Shown: positions 17,309-26,088, counted from the first letter of the stretch. The stretch is DNA of 64,000 nucleotides from Anaerotruncus colihominis (GCF_010206195.1 NZ_VIQT01000009.1:659747-723746); one strand, 5' to 3'. The notes: generated from the sequence alone by a model not told the origin. Numbers and translations are program-made.

Positions 17309-18145
17309 TTATTTCGCAAGCGTTTCAAGGCCTCTGCGAACGATCAGCCCAACGATATCCATACGGTATTCCTTTGAGGCGCGCACATCGCTGATCGGCG
17401 CAACCTCCGAGCGGGCCAGCTCAACCGCCTGTTCAATCAGAGCAGCGTCCGGCTTTTTACCGCGCACCAATTCCTCGGTTTTCACGAGGCGAAGCGGCGT
17501 CGGCGCAACCGAACCGAATGCGAAACGGAATTCGTCGCCGCAGCGCAGCACGGTCGCGCAAACGGTGGACAGGTCGACCTCGCGGCGGCGGGCCACCTTT
17601 GTGAACACACCCTCGGCGCCGGCTATGTAGGGGACACGGATCGCCGTGACGATTTCGCCGGGCTTCAGGGACGTCTTGCGCACAAAGATAAAGAAATCAC
17701 GAATGGGGATCTCCCGCCTGCCGTCGGGTCCTTCCGCCAGGATGACCGCATCGCACGCGAGCAGCGGGGTTCCTGTGTCGGCCAGCGGGGATGCATTGCA
17801 GATATTGCCGATACAGGTGGCGCGGTTGCGCACCTGGCGCGAGCCGACCGACAAGGCGGCCTTGGCGAGGAACGGATAGTGTTTGCAGACCGCCTCGTTC
17901 TCGCCGATCGCATTCATCGTCGCGCAGGCGCCGATGGTCAGACCGTTCTGTTCGTCAAACGAAATGTCATCAAGCCCAGGGATATGTTTGATATCTACAA
18001 CATAATCTGGTGCAATCAGCCGGTCGCGCAGACGGACGACGACGTCGGTTCCGCCGTTAAATAAAACGGCGGATTCTTTATAATCGGCGAGCATCTGTAA
18101 CGCTTCCGGCAAGGTTTTTGGTGCTAAATAATTAAATTGCTTCAC
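17309..18145 (-). CDS. Molybdenum hydroxylase FAD-binding subunit
   Basis: A 278-residue medium subunit with the FAD_binding_5 domain (VLFNGGTDVVVRLRD near residue 30, and SRQVRNRATCIGNICNASPLADT) and the CO dehydrogenase flavoprotein C-terminal domain (from about 175). It accepts electrons from the 2Fe-2S subunit and passes them to NAD or another acceptor. I choose the GTG at 18145: AAGGAG is eight bases upstream, whereas the GTG at 18154 overlaps that site. It is the first gene of the operon, 13 bases before the 2Fe-2S gene, behind a strong promoter. Confidence 0.9.
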   Translation of the reverse strand: MKQFNYLAPKTLPEALQMLADYKESAVLFNGGTDVVVRLRDRLIAPDYVVDIKHIPGLDDISFDEQNGLTIGACATMNAIGENEAVCKHYPFLAKAALSVGSRQVRNRATCIGNICNASPLADTGTPLLACDAVILAEGPDGRREIPIRDFFIFVRKTSLKPGEIVTAIRVPYIAGAEGVFTKVARRREVDLSTVCATVLRCGDEFRFAFGSVAPTPLRLVKTEELVRGKKPDAALIEQAVELARSEVAPISDVRASKEYRMDIVGLIVRRGLETLAK

Positions 18146-18190
18146 GATCAGCACTCCTTTTTATGCAGATTGTCACTTACCACTGTAATC

Positions 18191-18219
18191 ATTATACAGT
18201 CGCCCCCCGATGAAATCAA
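18191..18219 (-). promoter_or_regulatory. Sigma-A promoter of the molybdenum hydroxylase operon
   Basis: On the minus strand TTGATT, a 17-base spacer containing a GGGGGG run, and a perfect TATAAT. The -10 lies about 46 bases before the chosen GTG start. Confidence 0.8.
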
Positions 18220-18891
18220 TCATTTGCAGCCATTTTTTCTGTAATGTCCAGAATTATCCTTATTCTTTATGCAGTTTTGATCACATCCTATTGTAAAATG
18301 TCCATAAGAAAAACCATAAACACATATCCTTTTTTGTAAAAAGGACTTTTATGCAGAAAGCCATCTCTTTCTCACAATGCCTCAGGCAAAAGTTGATTCA
18401 ACTAAAAACCACAAATCAAAAATTACAATTATTTACATTTTTAAAATCAAATTGTGCAATATGCACTAATTTTTTCAATTTAATCTGTCACACAAAGTCG
18501 CTTTATCTAGTTTACAATTCCAAATTTATAAACTATAATGTATACATACAACAAATTAGCGGCGTACACTTTCCAGAGGCGGGATTTCAATGCTTCCAGA
18601 AGGACTGCCGCATTTTTGCATTTTGGAGCAATTTATTCAAATCCATTGAATATTTTAAACTTGTAAATACATCACAACCGTTCCCCTTTTTCGCATGTAT
18701 TATCTCCACTTTCCCCTCTCTCTATTGTTATAATATCATAATTCGCAATAGAACACAACTTGTAATCTATTGCAACCTCATTACATTTTATTATCTTTTG
18801 TCGCTTGACCATGAACCCGGCTTCGGATTTTTGGAATCATCAGCCATACGCACTCGTACACATTAAATTTAGAAACGGGAGGAAAAACAAC
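18220..18891. other. Long AT-rich divergent regulatory region
   Basis: About 670 bases between the minus-strand hydroxylase promoter and the plus-strand CoA-transferase gene, much richer in A/T than the flanking genes. It contains the promoter at 18511-18539, repeated TTTATGCAG words (18266-18274 and 18348-18356, plus one at 18159-18167 just outside) and the palindrome GTGCA-ATA-TGCAC at 18454-18466. An open frame at 18351-18866 has a composition unlike a real protein (Phe, Ile, Asn, Cys rich), and I do not call it. This is probably where a regulator such as PucR acts on both divergent operons. Confidence 0.55.
18511..18539 (+). promoter_or_regulatory. Candidate promoter of the CoA-transferase/amidase/carboxylase operon
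   Basis: TTTACA, a 17-base spacer and a perfect TATAAT. Use of this promoter would give a leader of about 345 bases before the CoA-transferase ATG, long enough for regulation in the transcript. A second TATAAT at 18728-18733 has no convincing -35. Confidence 0.55.
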
Positions 18892-20094
18892 ATGGCAAAG
18901 CCACTCGACGGAATCAAGGTTCTCGATATGACAAAGGTCCTCGCGGGACCGTACTGCGGCATGATGCTGCGTAACCTCGGCGCCGAGGTCATCCACTGCG
19001 AGATGCCCGGCACAGGCGACGACGCGCGCGCCTATGGGCCGTATGTCAACGGTGAAAGCATCTACTTTTTGAGCATTAACCGCGGTAAAAAGAGCATCGA
19101 GATCAACGCAAAGACGCCCGAGGGCAAAAAGGTCCTGACGGATCTCATCAAGAAAGTGGACGTGTATGTACAGAACTTCAAGCCCGGCGCGCTGGATAAG
19201 ATGGGCTTCGGTTATGAAGATGTCAAAAAGATCAACCCGCGCTGCGTTTATGTTGCAATCTCCGGCTTTGGACAGACGGGTCCGTATGCCTCCCGGCCGG
19301 CTTACGATATGATCGTGCAGGCTATGGGCGGCGTTATGAGCATCACCGGCGAGCCGGACGGCAATCCGGTGCGCGTCGGCACCTCAATCGGCGATATCAT
19401 CGCCGGCATGATGGGCGCATATGGCGCGCTGGCCGCCCTGTATGAGCGTCAGACAACCGGCGTCGGCCAGCTTGTCGATATCTCCATGCTCGACTGCCAG
19501 GTCGCCATCCTCGAAAACGCCATCGCCAAGTACTCCGCGACCGGCCAGGTGGCACGTCCGCTCGGACTCAAGCATCCTTCAATCACGCCGTTTGAAGCGT
19601 ACCGCACCAAGGACAGCTGGGTCATCGTCGCGGCCGGCAACAATAAGCTGTTCGCCAAGTTCTGCGAGGTCACCGGCCGTCAGGAGCTGATCAACGATCC
19701 GAAGTTCTCGACCAACCCCGAGCGTAATAAGAATATGCATGAGCTGTCCAATCTCATGCAGGAGAAAATCAAGGATAAGACAACTGACGAGTGGCTTAAA
19801 ATATTTGTTGACAACGGTATCCCCTGCGGCCCGATCAATTCGATCGACCGGCTGTTCGAGGACCCGCAGATCAACTACCGCAATATGCTCGTCGAGGTGG
19901 AGCAGCCGCATATGGGCAAGGTTCGCGTCGCGGGCAACCCGGTTAAATTAAGCGGTGTTCCCGCTGAAGATGAGCTGCCGCACGAGCCTGCCCCGCAGGT
20001 TGGCGAGCACAATGTCGAAATTCTGCGCGACGTGCTCGGGTACAGCGACGGCGAGATCAAGGCTTACATCGACACCCTTCCCAAAAAGGAGTGA
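18892..20094 (+). CDS. CaiB/BaiF (class III) CoA-transferase
   Basis: A 400-residue family III CoA-transferase, a soluble enzyme that moves CoA between carboxylic acids. It has the N-terminal LDGIKVLDMTKVLAGPYC motif, the GKKSIEINAKTPEGK segment, PAYDMIVQA with the probable catalytic Asp139, and the GxPxGPINSI motif near the C-terminus. The ATG at 18892 is chosen for the GGGAGG site seven bases upstream and the family-typical start. It is the first gene of the plus-strand catabolic cluster, with the amidase starting six bases after its stop. By context it may activate the dicarboxylate released by the amidase; malonate is my proposal. Other acids are possible. Confidence 0.88.
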   Translation: MAKPLDGIKVLDMTKVLAGPYCGMMLRNLGAEVIHCEMPGTGDDARAYGPYVNGESIYFLSINRGKKSIEINAKTPEGKKVLTDLIKKVDVYVQNFKPGALDKMGFGYEDVKKINPRCVYVAISGFGQTGPYASRPAYDMIVQAMGGVMSITGEPDGNPVRVGTSIGDIIAGMMGAYGALAALYERQTTGVGQLVDISMLDCQVAILENAIAKYSATGQVARPLGLKHPSITPFEAYRTKDSWVIVAAGNNKLFAKFCEVTGRQELINDPKFSTNPERNKNMHELSNLMQEKIKDKTTDEWLKIFVDNGIPCGPINSIDRLFEDPQINYRNMLVEVEQPHMGKVRVAGNPVKLSGVPAEDELPHEPAPQVGEHNVEILRDVLGYSDGEIKAYIDTLPKKE

Positions 20095-20100
20095 TTACAT

Positions 20101-21603
20101 ATGGAGGAAAGATGCGCATCGCACGACCGCCCGTTCGTGCTGGAGGAAACAACCATCGCCGCCATCCATGAGGCGATGCTCGACGGCAGGCTCTCCTGCC
20201 GCCGGCTGATCGAAGGATATCTCGCACGCATTGAAGCATATGACAAAAAGGGACCGAACCTCAATGCGATCATCCTCGTAAACCCACATGCGCTCGAGGA
20301 GGCCGACCGGCTCGACGCGCGCATGAAGCAGGACGGCCTGACCGGCCCCCTGCACGGGATCCCCATCCTTTTGAAGGACAACGTCGAAACCTACGATATG
20401 CCGACGACCGCCGGTTCCCTCTCGCTCGAAAACTTCGAGACGCACAAGGACGCCTGGATCGTCAAAAAAATGCGCGAAGCCGGCGCAGTTATTCTCGCAA
20501 AGACGAATCTACATGAATTCGCGGTCTGGGGTGAGACGATCAGCTCCATTCTGGGTCAGACATACAACCCCTATGACCACACCCGTACCCCCGGCGGTTC
20601 GTCGGGCGGGACGGGGGCCGGCCTGGCCGCCAACTTCGGCGTCGCCGGAATCGGAACGGACACGATCAACTCGATCCGTTCCCCTTCGTCGGCCAATTCC
20701 CTCGTCGGCATTCGTCCGACGATCGGGCTTGTCAGCCGCGACGGCATCGTCCCCTATTCGCTTACGCAGGATACGGCCGGTCCGCTTGCACGCACCGTCG
20801 CCGACGCCGCGCGCGTGCTCGACGTGATCGCCGGCTGCGACTCAAAGGACCCGGTCACAGAAAGCTGCATCGGGCACATCCCGTCAAGCTATCTCGACTC
20901 GCTCAACGACGACGGCCTGCGCGGCAGGCGCATCGGCGTGCTGCGCAGTTTCTTCGGTACCAAGGACATCCACCGCGATGTGAACGCTGCGATGGAACAC
21001 TGCCTCGACATCATGCGTGAAAACGGGGCTGAGGTCGTTGATATCGAGGAGACAATCGATTCCGGTTATCTTGTCAAAAACGTAAGCGTCCATATCCATG
21101 ATCTGAAAACGCATCTCGGCCAATACCTCGCGGCCTTCGGCGACGCCGCGCCCGTCCATTCGCTCGCCGATGTGCTCGCCAGTGGGAAATACCATCCGGG
21201 ACTGCAAAGCAATTTGGACGAAGCAATGGGCTACGATGTGGGCACGCCTGCATATAATGAACGCCTGCGCCAACGCGCCGAGCTACAAAAGCAAATCCTT
21301 GCAATTATGGACAAATACCAGGTCGACGCGATTGTTTATCCGCACCAAAAGCAGCTTGTATGCAAGGTCGGCAAAAGCCAGGAGGAACGCAACGGCGTCA
21401 TTGGTTCGGTGTCCGGTTATCCGGCAATCGTCGTTCCCGCCGGCTTTTCCGAGCCGTCCAACGACGCGCCGATCGGCGTCCCGATCGGCATGGAGATGCT
21501 TGGCCGCCCGTTTACGGAGCCGACGCTCATCGAAATCGCGTATGGCTTTGAGCAGCACAGCCATCTGCGCCGTCCGCCGGTTTCCATACCCGCGCTCGAT
21601 TGA
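20101..21603 (+). CDS. Amidase-signature family hydrolase
   Basis: A 500-residue serine amidase with a Ser-cisSer-Lys triad that can be placed by spacing: Lys92 in LLKDN, Ser167 in GGSSGG and nucleophile Ser191 in GTDTINSIRSP. Most family members have GGS before the nucleophile; here it is INS, marking a distinct subgroup. The enzymes hydrolyse carboxamides to acid and ammonia. Its ribosome binding site (AAGGAG) lies in the last codons of the CoA-transferase gene, so the two are tightly coupled. In the proposed pathway it would convert malonamate (or ureidomalonate) to malonate. Ureidomalonase of oxidative pyrimidine degradation is reported to belong to this superfamily. Confidence 0.88.
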   Translation: MEERCASHDRPFVLEETTIAAIHEAMLDGRLSCRRLIEGYLARIEAYDKKGPNLNAIILVNPHALEEADRLDARMKQDGLTGPLHGIPILLKDNVETYDMPTTAGSLSLENFETHKDAWIVKKMREAGAVILAKTNLHEFAVWGETISSILGQTYNPYDHTRTPGGSSGGTGAGLAANFGVAGIGTDTINSIRSPSSANSLVGIRPTIGLVSRDGIVPYSLTQDTAGPLARTVADAARVLDVIAGCDSKDPVTESCIGHIPSSYLDSLNDDGLRGRRIGVLRSFFGTKDIHRDVNAAMEHCLDIMRENGAEVVDIEETIDSGYLVKNVSVHIHDLKTHLGQYLAAFGDAAPVHSLADVLASGKYHPGLQSNLDEAMGYDVGTPAYNERLRQRAELQKQILAIMDKYQVDAIVYPHQKQLVCKVGKSQEERNGVIGSVSGYPAIVVPAGFSEPSNDAPIGVPIGMEMLGRPFTEPTLIEIAYGFEQHSHLRRPPVSIPALD

Positions 21604-21626
21604 TAAACCGTTTGGAGGGATTACAT

Positions 21627-23147
21627 ATGAACAAAATAGAGGATCTTATCACCCGAAAAACAGCTATTTACCAGGGCAACGCCAAGGCGATTGAAAAGCA
21701 GCATTCCAGCGGCAAGCTGACGGCGCGCGAGCGCCTGGGCCTGCTGTTCGACCCCGGCACCTTCGTAGAAATGGACACCTTTGTTACCCATCGCTGCACC
21801 TATTTCGATATGCCTTCAAAGCATTCCCCGACCGACGGCGTTGTCTGCGGCTATGGCAAGGTTGATGGGCGCATCGTATTCTCGTATGCGCAGGACTTCA
21901 CGATCATGGGCGGTTCGCTCGGCGAGATGCAGGCGAACAAGATCTGCCATGTGCTTGAGGCAGCCGCAAAGGTCGGCGCGCCTGTCGTCGGCATGAACGA
22001 TTCCGGCGGCGCGCGCATCCAGGAAGGAATTGACGGACTGTCCGGTTATGGTAAAATCTTCTTCCGCAACACGGCGGCTTCCGGCGTCATCCCACAGATT
22101 ACAGCCATCATGGGGCCGTGCGCCGGCGGCGCGGTCTACTCCCCCGCCCTGACCGACTTTGTATTCATGGTCGATCAGACGAGCAAAATGTTCATCACAG
22201 GTCCGGACGTCATCAAAACCGTTACGGGCGAAGTTGTCACTGGGGAGGCGCTCGGCGGCGCGACCACGCACAACAAAACGAGCGGCGTCGCGCACTTTAT
22301 GGCCAAAAGCGATCAAGAATGTATTCAGCAGATTAAACGGCTGCTTTCGTTTTTGCCTTCCAACTGGAAGGAACAGCCGCCCGAGGTCGATCTCGGCGAC
22401 AATCCGTACCGTCTTGTGCCTGAACTTGCTTCCATCCTGCCCGACAACGCGAACCGCGCTTACAATATGTACGATGTGATCCGCGGCATTGTCGACGGCG
22501 GCGACTATCTTGACAGCCAGCCGCTTTTTGCGACGAATATGATCACCTGTTTCGCACGCATCAACAAACGCGCAGTCGGCATCATCGCCAATCAGCCGCG
22601 TGTCGGAGCCGGCTGCCTGGATATCAATGCGTCCGATAAGGCCGCGCGCTTCATCCGTTTCTGTGATGCGTTTGGTCTGCCGATTGTCACGCTCGTCGAC
22701 GTACCCGGATTTTTGCCTGGAACCCATCAGGAATACGGCGGCATCATCCGTCACGGCGCGAAAATGCTTTACGCATACAGCGAAGCCACTGTGCCGAAGA
22801 TCACGCTGATCCTGCGCAAGGCATACGGCGGCGCTTATTTGGCGATGTGCTGCCGCGAGCTTGGAGCGGACGTTTCTTTCGCCTGGCCCGACGCTGAAAT
22901 TGCCGTCATGGGGCCCGAGGGAGCCGCCAATATCATCTTCCGCAAGGAAACGCCTGAGCAGCGCGCGCAATCGATCGCGCAATATAAGGCTGAATTCGCG
23001 ACGCCCTATAAAGCGGCCGAGCATGCATTTGTCGACGACGTGATCCATCCCGCTGAATCGAGGCAGAAGATCGTCGCCGCGCTTGAAATGCTGCGTACGA
23101 AGGAACAATCCATTCCAAAAAAGCGCCATGGAAACATCCCGCTCTAG
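21627..23147 (+). CDS. Acyl-CoA carboxylase/decarboxylase carboxyltransferase subunit (MmdA/PccB type)
   Basis: A 506-residue member of the biotin-dependent carboxyltransferase family with both crotonase-like halves. N-terminal features are SSGKLTARERLGLLFDPGTF, the GARIQEGIDGLSGYG oxyanion segment and MGPCAGGAVYSPALTDF; C-terminal features are DVPGFLPGTHQEYGGIIRHGAKMLYAYSEATVPK and MGPEGAANIIF. It moves a carboxyl group between biotin and an acyl-CoA. Clostridial homologues serve as methylmalonyl-CoA decarboxylase alpha subunits. Biotin carrier, biotin carboxylase and sodium-pump subunits are absent here, so it must borrow them. The ATG at 21627 follows TTGGAGG; the upstream in-frame TTG is part of the intergenic sequence. 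Malonyl-CoA is my suggested substrate by context. Confidence 0.87.
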   Translation: MNKIEDLITRKTAIYQGNAKAIEKQHSSGKLTARERLGLLFDPGTFVEMDTFVTHRCTYFDMPSKHSPTDGVVCGYGKVDGRIVFSYAQDFTIMGGSLGEMQANKICHVLEAAAKVGAPVVGMNDSGGARIQEGIDGLSGYGKIFFRNTAASGVIPQITAIMGPCAGGAVYSPALTDFVFMVDQTSKMFITGPDVIKTVTGEVVTGEALGGATTHNKTSGVAHFMAKSDQECIQQIKRLLSFLPSNWKEQPPEVDLGDNPYRLVPELASILPDNANRAYNMYDVIRGIVDGGDYLDSQPLFATNMITCFARINKRAVGIIANQPRVGAGCLDINASDKAARFIRFCDAFGLPIVTLVDVPGFLPGTHQEYGGIIRHGAKMLYAYSEATVPKITLILRKAYGGAYLAMCCRELGADVSFAWPDAEIAVMGPEGAANIIFRKETPEQRAQSIAQYKAEFATPYKAAEHAFVDDVIHPAESRQKIVAALEMLRTKEQSIPKKRHGNIPL

Positions 23148-23157
23148 CGGATGCTTC

Positions 23158-23187
23158 GCCGCCCGCCGCAAAACAACGGCGGGCGGC
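23158..23187. promoter_or_regulatory. GC-rich hairpin after the carboxyltransferase gene
   Basis: A perfect 11-bp stem, GCCGCCCGCCG and its complement, around an 8-base loop, 10 bases after the carboxyltransferase stop. There is no T run, so it may be a transcript 3' stabiliser or weak terminator separating the first three genes from pucR. Confidence 0.6.
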
Positions 23188-23490
23188 AAAGGTAATCGTA
23201 TGTGTAATATACATATATAATTTTATTAACCTCACGGCACCGATTGTTTAATTTACGGCGTTAATTGTATTTTTAGTCTATTTTACACACGATTTATTTA
23301 AAATTTTTATGCAAATCATTCATGACAAAGTAAATCAAAACAAAGTGAAAAATTTTATATTATGTATTATGCACAATGTCTATTGATTTCCTAATTATTT
23401 GTAGTATGATGGAATCAATGACAGAGCCAGACAACTTCCAGGCGAATCAGAATTGCGGCGCATGGCGCCATCCGTCAGGGAGGTTTCTAA
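23188..23490. other. AT-rich region upstream of the PucR gene
   Basis: About 300 bases without a gene. It holds a candidate promoter, TTGATT-16-TATGAT at 23383-23410, and two TTATGCA words (23307-23313 and 23368-23374) like those in the region at 18.2-18.9 kb. No open frame is convincing. Confidence 0.5.
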
Positions 23491-25167
23491 ATGGAAAAAA
23501 TATACGGCATTTCTGTCAGATCGGTGCTCGACATGGAAGTGCTCAAGGGCGCCAAGCTGTTTGCCGGACGCGGCGGCCTGGACCGGATCGTTACATCAAT
23601 GAACGTCATGGTGGAAACACCGGATATCATCAAATGGGTTTCGCCGGGCGATCTTCTTGTTACCACTGCTTATTCGATCCGGGACGACGTCAAGCGGTTG
23701 GCCAGCCTCGTTCCTGTGCTCAACGCCCACGGCGTTGTGGGGCTTGGTATTAAACCGAAGGAGTTTATTCCCGAAATGCCGCGCGAGGTTATCGAAGCGG
23801 CCAACGCGCTCTCATTCCCCGTCTTTGAGATACCAGCCGAATTATCATTTTCAAAAATCATCACGCCTGTGCTCACCACAATCCTGAACAACCAGGCGCA
23901 GGTGCTCATGGACATTTACGACCTGCAAAAATCGTTGACTGCCACCATGTTAAGCGGCGGCAATTTGCAGGCCATCACACAAACGCTGCACAACCGTTAT
24001 GGCAACAGCGTCGCAATCTACAACGAATTTTTCTCTTCCTATGTCATATCCGCCGCTTTCAGCCGCCGGGACGCAATTTACCGCCAAATGGAAAATTGTG
24101 TGCGCGGTAGCGGCATGAATGATCTCGCAGCAGATTTTTCAAACACTTTGAGCCGCCGCGAACCTTGTATGGTCGACGGAAAGGACTGTACGAAGATTAC
24201 GGTTCCGATTTACAGCGATAAAAAGCTGTATGGATATATCTTCATGTGGGAGGATAACCGGGAAATCACCAGCGTCGATCTCGCCGTCATTGAAGCCTCC
24301 ACTTCCCTGATCGCGCTCGACATGATTAAGAAAATCTCCATTTTTGAGATGGAAAACAACCACAAGGTCAGCTTTTTAGACGATCTGCTCGTCAACGACG
24401 ATCTGTCCCAGCGCCGGGCGCTTGCAAACGCCGAATATTTCGATTTTGATATTGAAGCGGTCCATCAGGTCGCGGTTGTCCAGGTCTGCAACACAAACAA
24501 TTCCCTTTCTCTTTCCAGCGGCGCGCTCTACAAGATGAACAACAGCATTGTGCGCGTGTTGCGACGCCTTTCCAGAAATGCAGCCTGCAAGCTTCTGTTC
24601 GTCAATAAGTGCGATAACATTGTGCTTGTTTTTGAAAACAAGCTGCGTTCCACCAACCTCTGTAAGCAGGAAGTTACACAGTTTATGGAGACGTTGTGCG
24701 GCGCTCTGCACGGCGACAGCCTTTTGGAGTTCATCTGCATCGGCATAGGCCGCGCCTACCGCGAAGCGGCCGACCTTTGGAAAAGTCTCGCCGAAGCAAA
24801 GCGCGCCGCTTCATGTGGTCCCATCAACCGCAAACACGCGCTCTGTTATGAGGATTTGGGCGTTTATCGCTTTTTATCTTATGAAAACCTCCATCCGGAG
24901 CTTCTGTCCTTTTACGAGGAAACGCTCAAGGTGCTTGTGGACTATGACCGCGAACATGACTCCGAGTTGGTCCACACATTGTCGCTCTACTTCAAATGCA
25001 ACGGCAATCTCAAGCGTCTCGCGGAGGAGCTTGGTGTCCATTACAATACCGTCGCCTACCGTATTCAGCGCATCAAGGAACTGGCGGGCGTCAGCTTTGA
25101 TAACTCCGATCAGCTTTTAAATCTGCAAATCGCCTTAAAAATTCATGAGATACATAAAACAAGATGA
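23491..25167 (+). CDS. PucR-family transcriptional regulator
   Basis: A 558-residue regulator. The N-terminal PucR purine-catabolism domain (about 5-125, beginning SVRSVLDMEVLKGAKLFAG) is followed by a central GGDEF-like/CdaR region and a C-terminal HTH_30 domain (about 490-550: LSLYFKCNGNLKRLAEELGVHYNTVAYRIQRIKELAG). PucR proteins act as effector-responsive activators of nitrogenous heterocycle catabolism. The ribosome binding site is AGGGAGGT before ATG 23491. Its own promoter region and its position in the middle of the cluster make it the likely local regulator of both divergent operons. Its stop overlaps the next gene by 23 bases, so it is translated with the carbamoyltransferase genes. 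Confidence 0.9.
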   Translation: MEKIYGISVRSVLDMEVLKGAKLFAGRGGLDRIVTSMNVMVETPDIIKWVSPGDLLVTTAYSIRDDVKRLASLVPVLNAHGVVGLGIKPKEFIPEMPREVIEAANALSFPVFEIPAELSFSKIITPVLTTILNNQAQVLMDIYDLQKSLTATMLSGGNLQAITQTLHNRYGNSVAIYNEFFSSYVISAAFSRRDAIYRQMENCVRGSGMNDLAADFSNTLSRREPCMVDGKDCTKITVPIYSDKKLYGYIFMWEDNREITSVDLAVIEASTSLIALDMIKKISIFEMENNHKVSFLDDLLVNDDLSQRRALANAEYFDFDIEAVHQVAVVQVCNTNNSLSLSSGALYKMNNSIVRVLRRLSRNAACKLLFVNKCDNIVLVFENKLRSTNLCKQEVTQFMETLCGALHGDSLLEFICIGIGRAYREAADLWKSLAEAKRAASCGPINRKHALCYEDLGVYRFLSYENLHPELLSFYEETLKVLVDYDREHDSELVHTLSLYFKCNGNLKRLAEELGVHYNTVAYRIQRIKELAGVSFDNSDQLLNLQIALKIHEIHKTR

Positions 25168-26068
25168 TACTTTACGTGCGGCGGAGCTGTGCTTGCATCT
25201 GCGGCAAATGCTTGACAAAGGGTTTCTTTCAGGCCGCGTGCTCTCTGTATTCGATCACGCTGTGAATCTTGAAACATCGGTTGGACTGGTGTCCCTGATC
25301 ACCGCGGATCGGGCGCTTTACCCTGATTCCATTCGGCTGTCCATACGCGGACCGTTTAGCGCCTGCGGACTTCTGCCTGGTATCCAGGTAGAGTTTGCCG
25401 ATAATCACTGCTTTTTTCCTCAAATCAGTTTGATAATCGATTTGCAGGATGTTCCCACAAAAGATCTCTCGATTTTCCACGTACCCGGCTTGATTGTGCC
25501 GGACGGATTGGATAAACGGCTCGCTTACATCATCGAAGCAACCGCACAACGCGGTACGGCTGAAGGTTTGGCCCCGCTCCTTTTTTCTGTGGGGCGCCGC
25601 CCCGACCAAGACCGTTTCCCGTCCAACTGCTATACAAGCTTCCTTTGGCCTAGGTTTGAAACTCTGTTCACGGCGGTCCGGTCCGGTGATTTGGATGAGG
25701 CCGCCGCCGCAGTCGCCCGAACGGCCGGCTGCGGCCCGGGTCTGACGCCGTCGTCCGACGATTTTCTGACCGGGTTTATAGCCGCACTGCTCACAAGGGC
25801 GGCTGCGGACAACCGCATACAGCCGGTCTTGACGTTGACAAGACGGATGGCGGATGCGGCCCGCCCCAAGACAAACGCTATCAGCGGCGGTTTTTTAGCG
25901 CAGAGCGCACAGGGATTTTTTTCAGAGGATGTGCTTGCCGTCATGACCGCCCTCTTTTCGGAAAGCGATCCCCAGGCTCTATTGAATGCGGCCTGTGAAG
26001 TCGCCTGTTTTGGTGAAACCTCCGGAACGGATATTTTAACCGGTATCTATTTCGGCACAAAAATATAA
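25145..26068 (+). CDS. allH: DUF2877 / AllH-like carbamoyltransferase subunit
   Basis: A 307-residue DUF2877 protein. The family hallmark GCGPGLTPSSDDFLTG lies at 195-210, and a GPFSACGLLPG turn is near 70. In Escherichia coli the DUF2877 protein YlbF (AllH) forms, with FdrA (AllF) and YlbE (AllG), the oxamate carbamoyltransferase of anaerobic allantoin use, which releases carbamoyl phosphate from oxalurate. All three families occur here together. The ATG overlaps the end of pucR by 23 bases and has no strong ribosome binding site, so translation is probably coupled; a later start cannot be excluded. The natural substrate need not be oxamate. Confidence 0.8.
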   Translation: MRYIKQDDTLRAAELCLHLRQMLDKGFLSGRVLSVFDHAVNLETSVGLVSLITADRALYPDSIRLSIRGPFSACGLLPGIQVEFADNHCFFPQISLIIDLQDVPTKDLSIFHVPGLIVPDGLDKRLAYIIEATAQRGTAEGLAPLLFSVGRRPDQDRFPSNCYTSFLWPRFETLFTAVRSGDLDEAAAAVARTAGCGPGLTPSSDDFLTGFIAALLTRAAADNRIQPVLTLTRRMADAARPKTNAISGGFLAQSAQGFFSEDVLAVMTALFSESDPQALLNAACEVACFGETSGTDILTGIYFGTKI

Positions 26069-26088
26069 CACAATTGGAGGAATCGTCA

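Noticed and set aside
14495-18145. Plain purine (xanthine) catabolism as the function of the hydroxylase operon
   Set aside because: Not excluded, but less favoured: the permease has a uracil-type signature, and no allantoinase, urate or guanine deaminase gene is present in the window.
18351-18866. 171-codon open frame in the AT-rich divergent region, with AAGGA before its ATG
   Set aside because: The composition (Phe, Ile, Asn, Leu, Cys rich) reflects AT-rich DNA, a TTTACA-17-TATAAT promoter lies inside it, no domain is recognisable, and its end overlaps the CoA-transferase leader.
21816-23189. 457-codon open frame antisense to the carboxyltransferase gene
   Set aside because: The sense strand encodes a full-length, highly conserved MmdA/PccB family protein; the antisense frame is Arg/Asp/His rich and is a codon-usage shadow.
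26074-26088. TTG at 26074 as the fdrA start
   Set aside because: It lies within the TTGGAGG ribosome binding site that serves the TTG at 26089.
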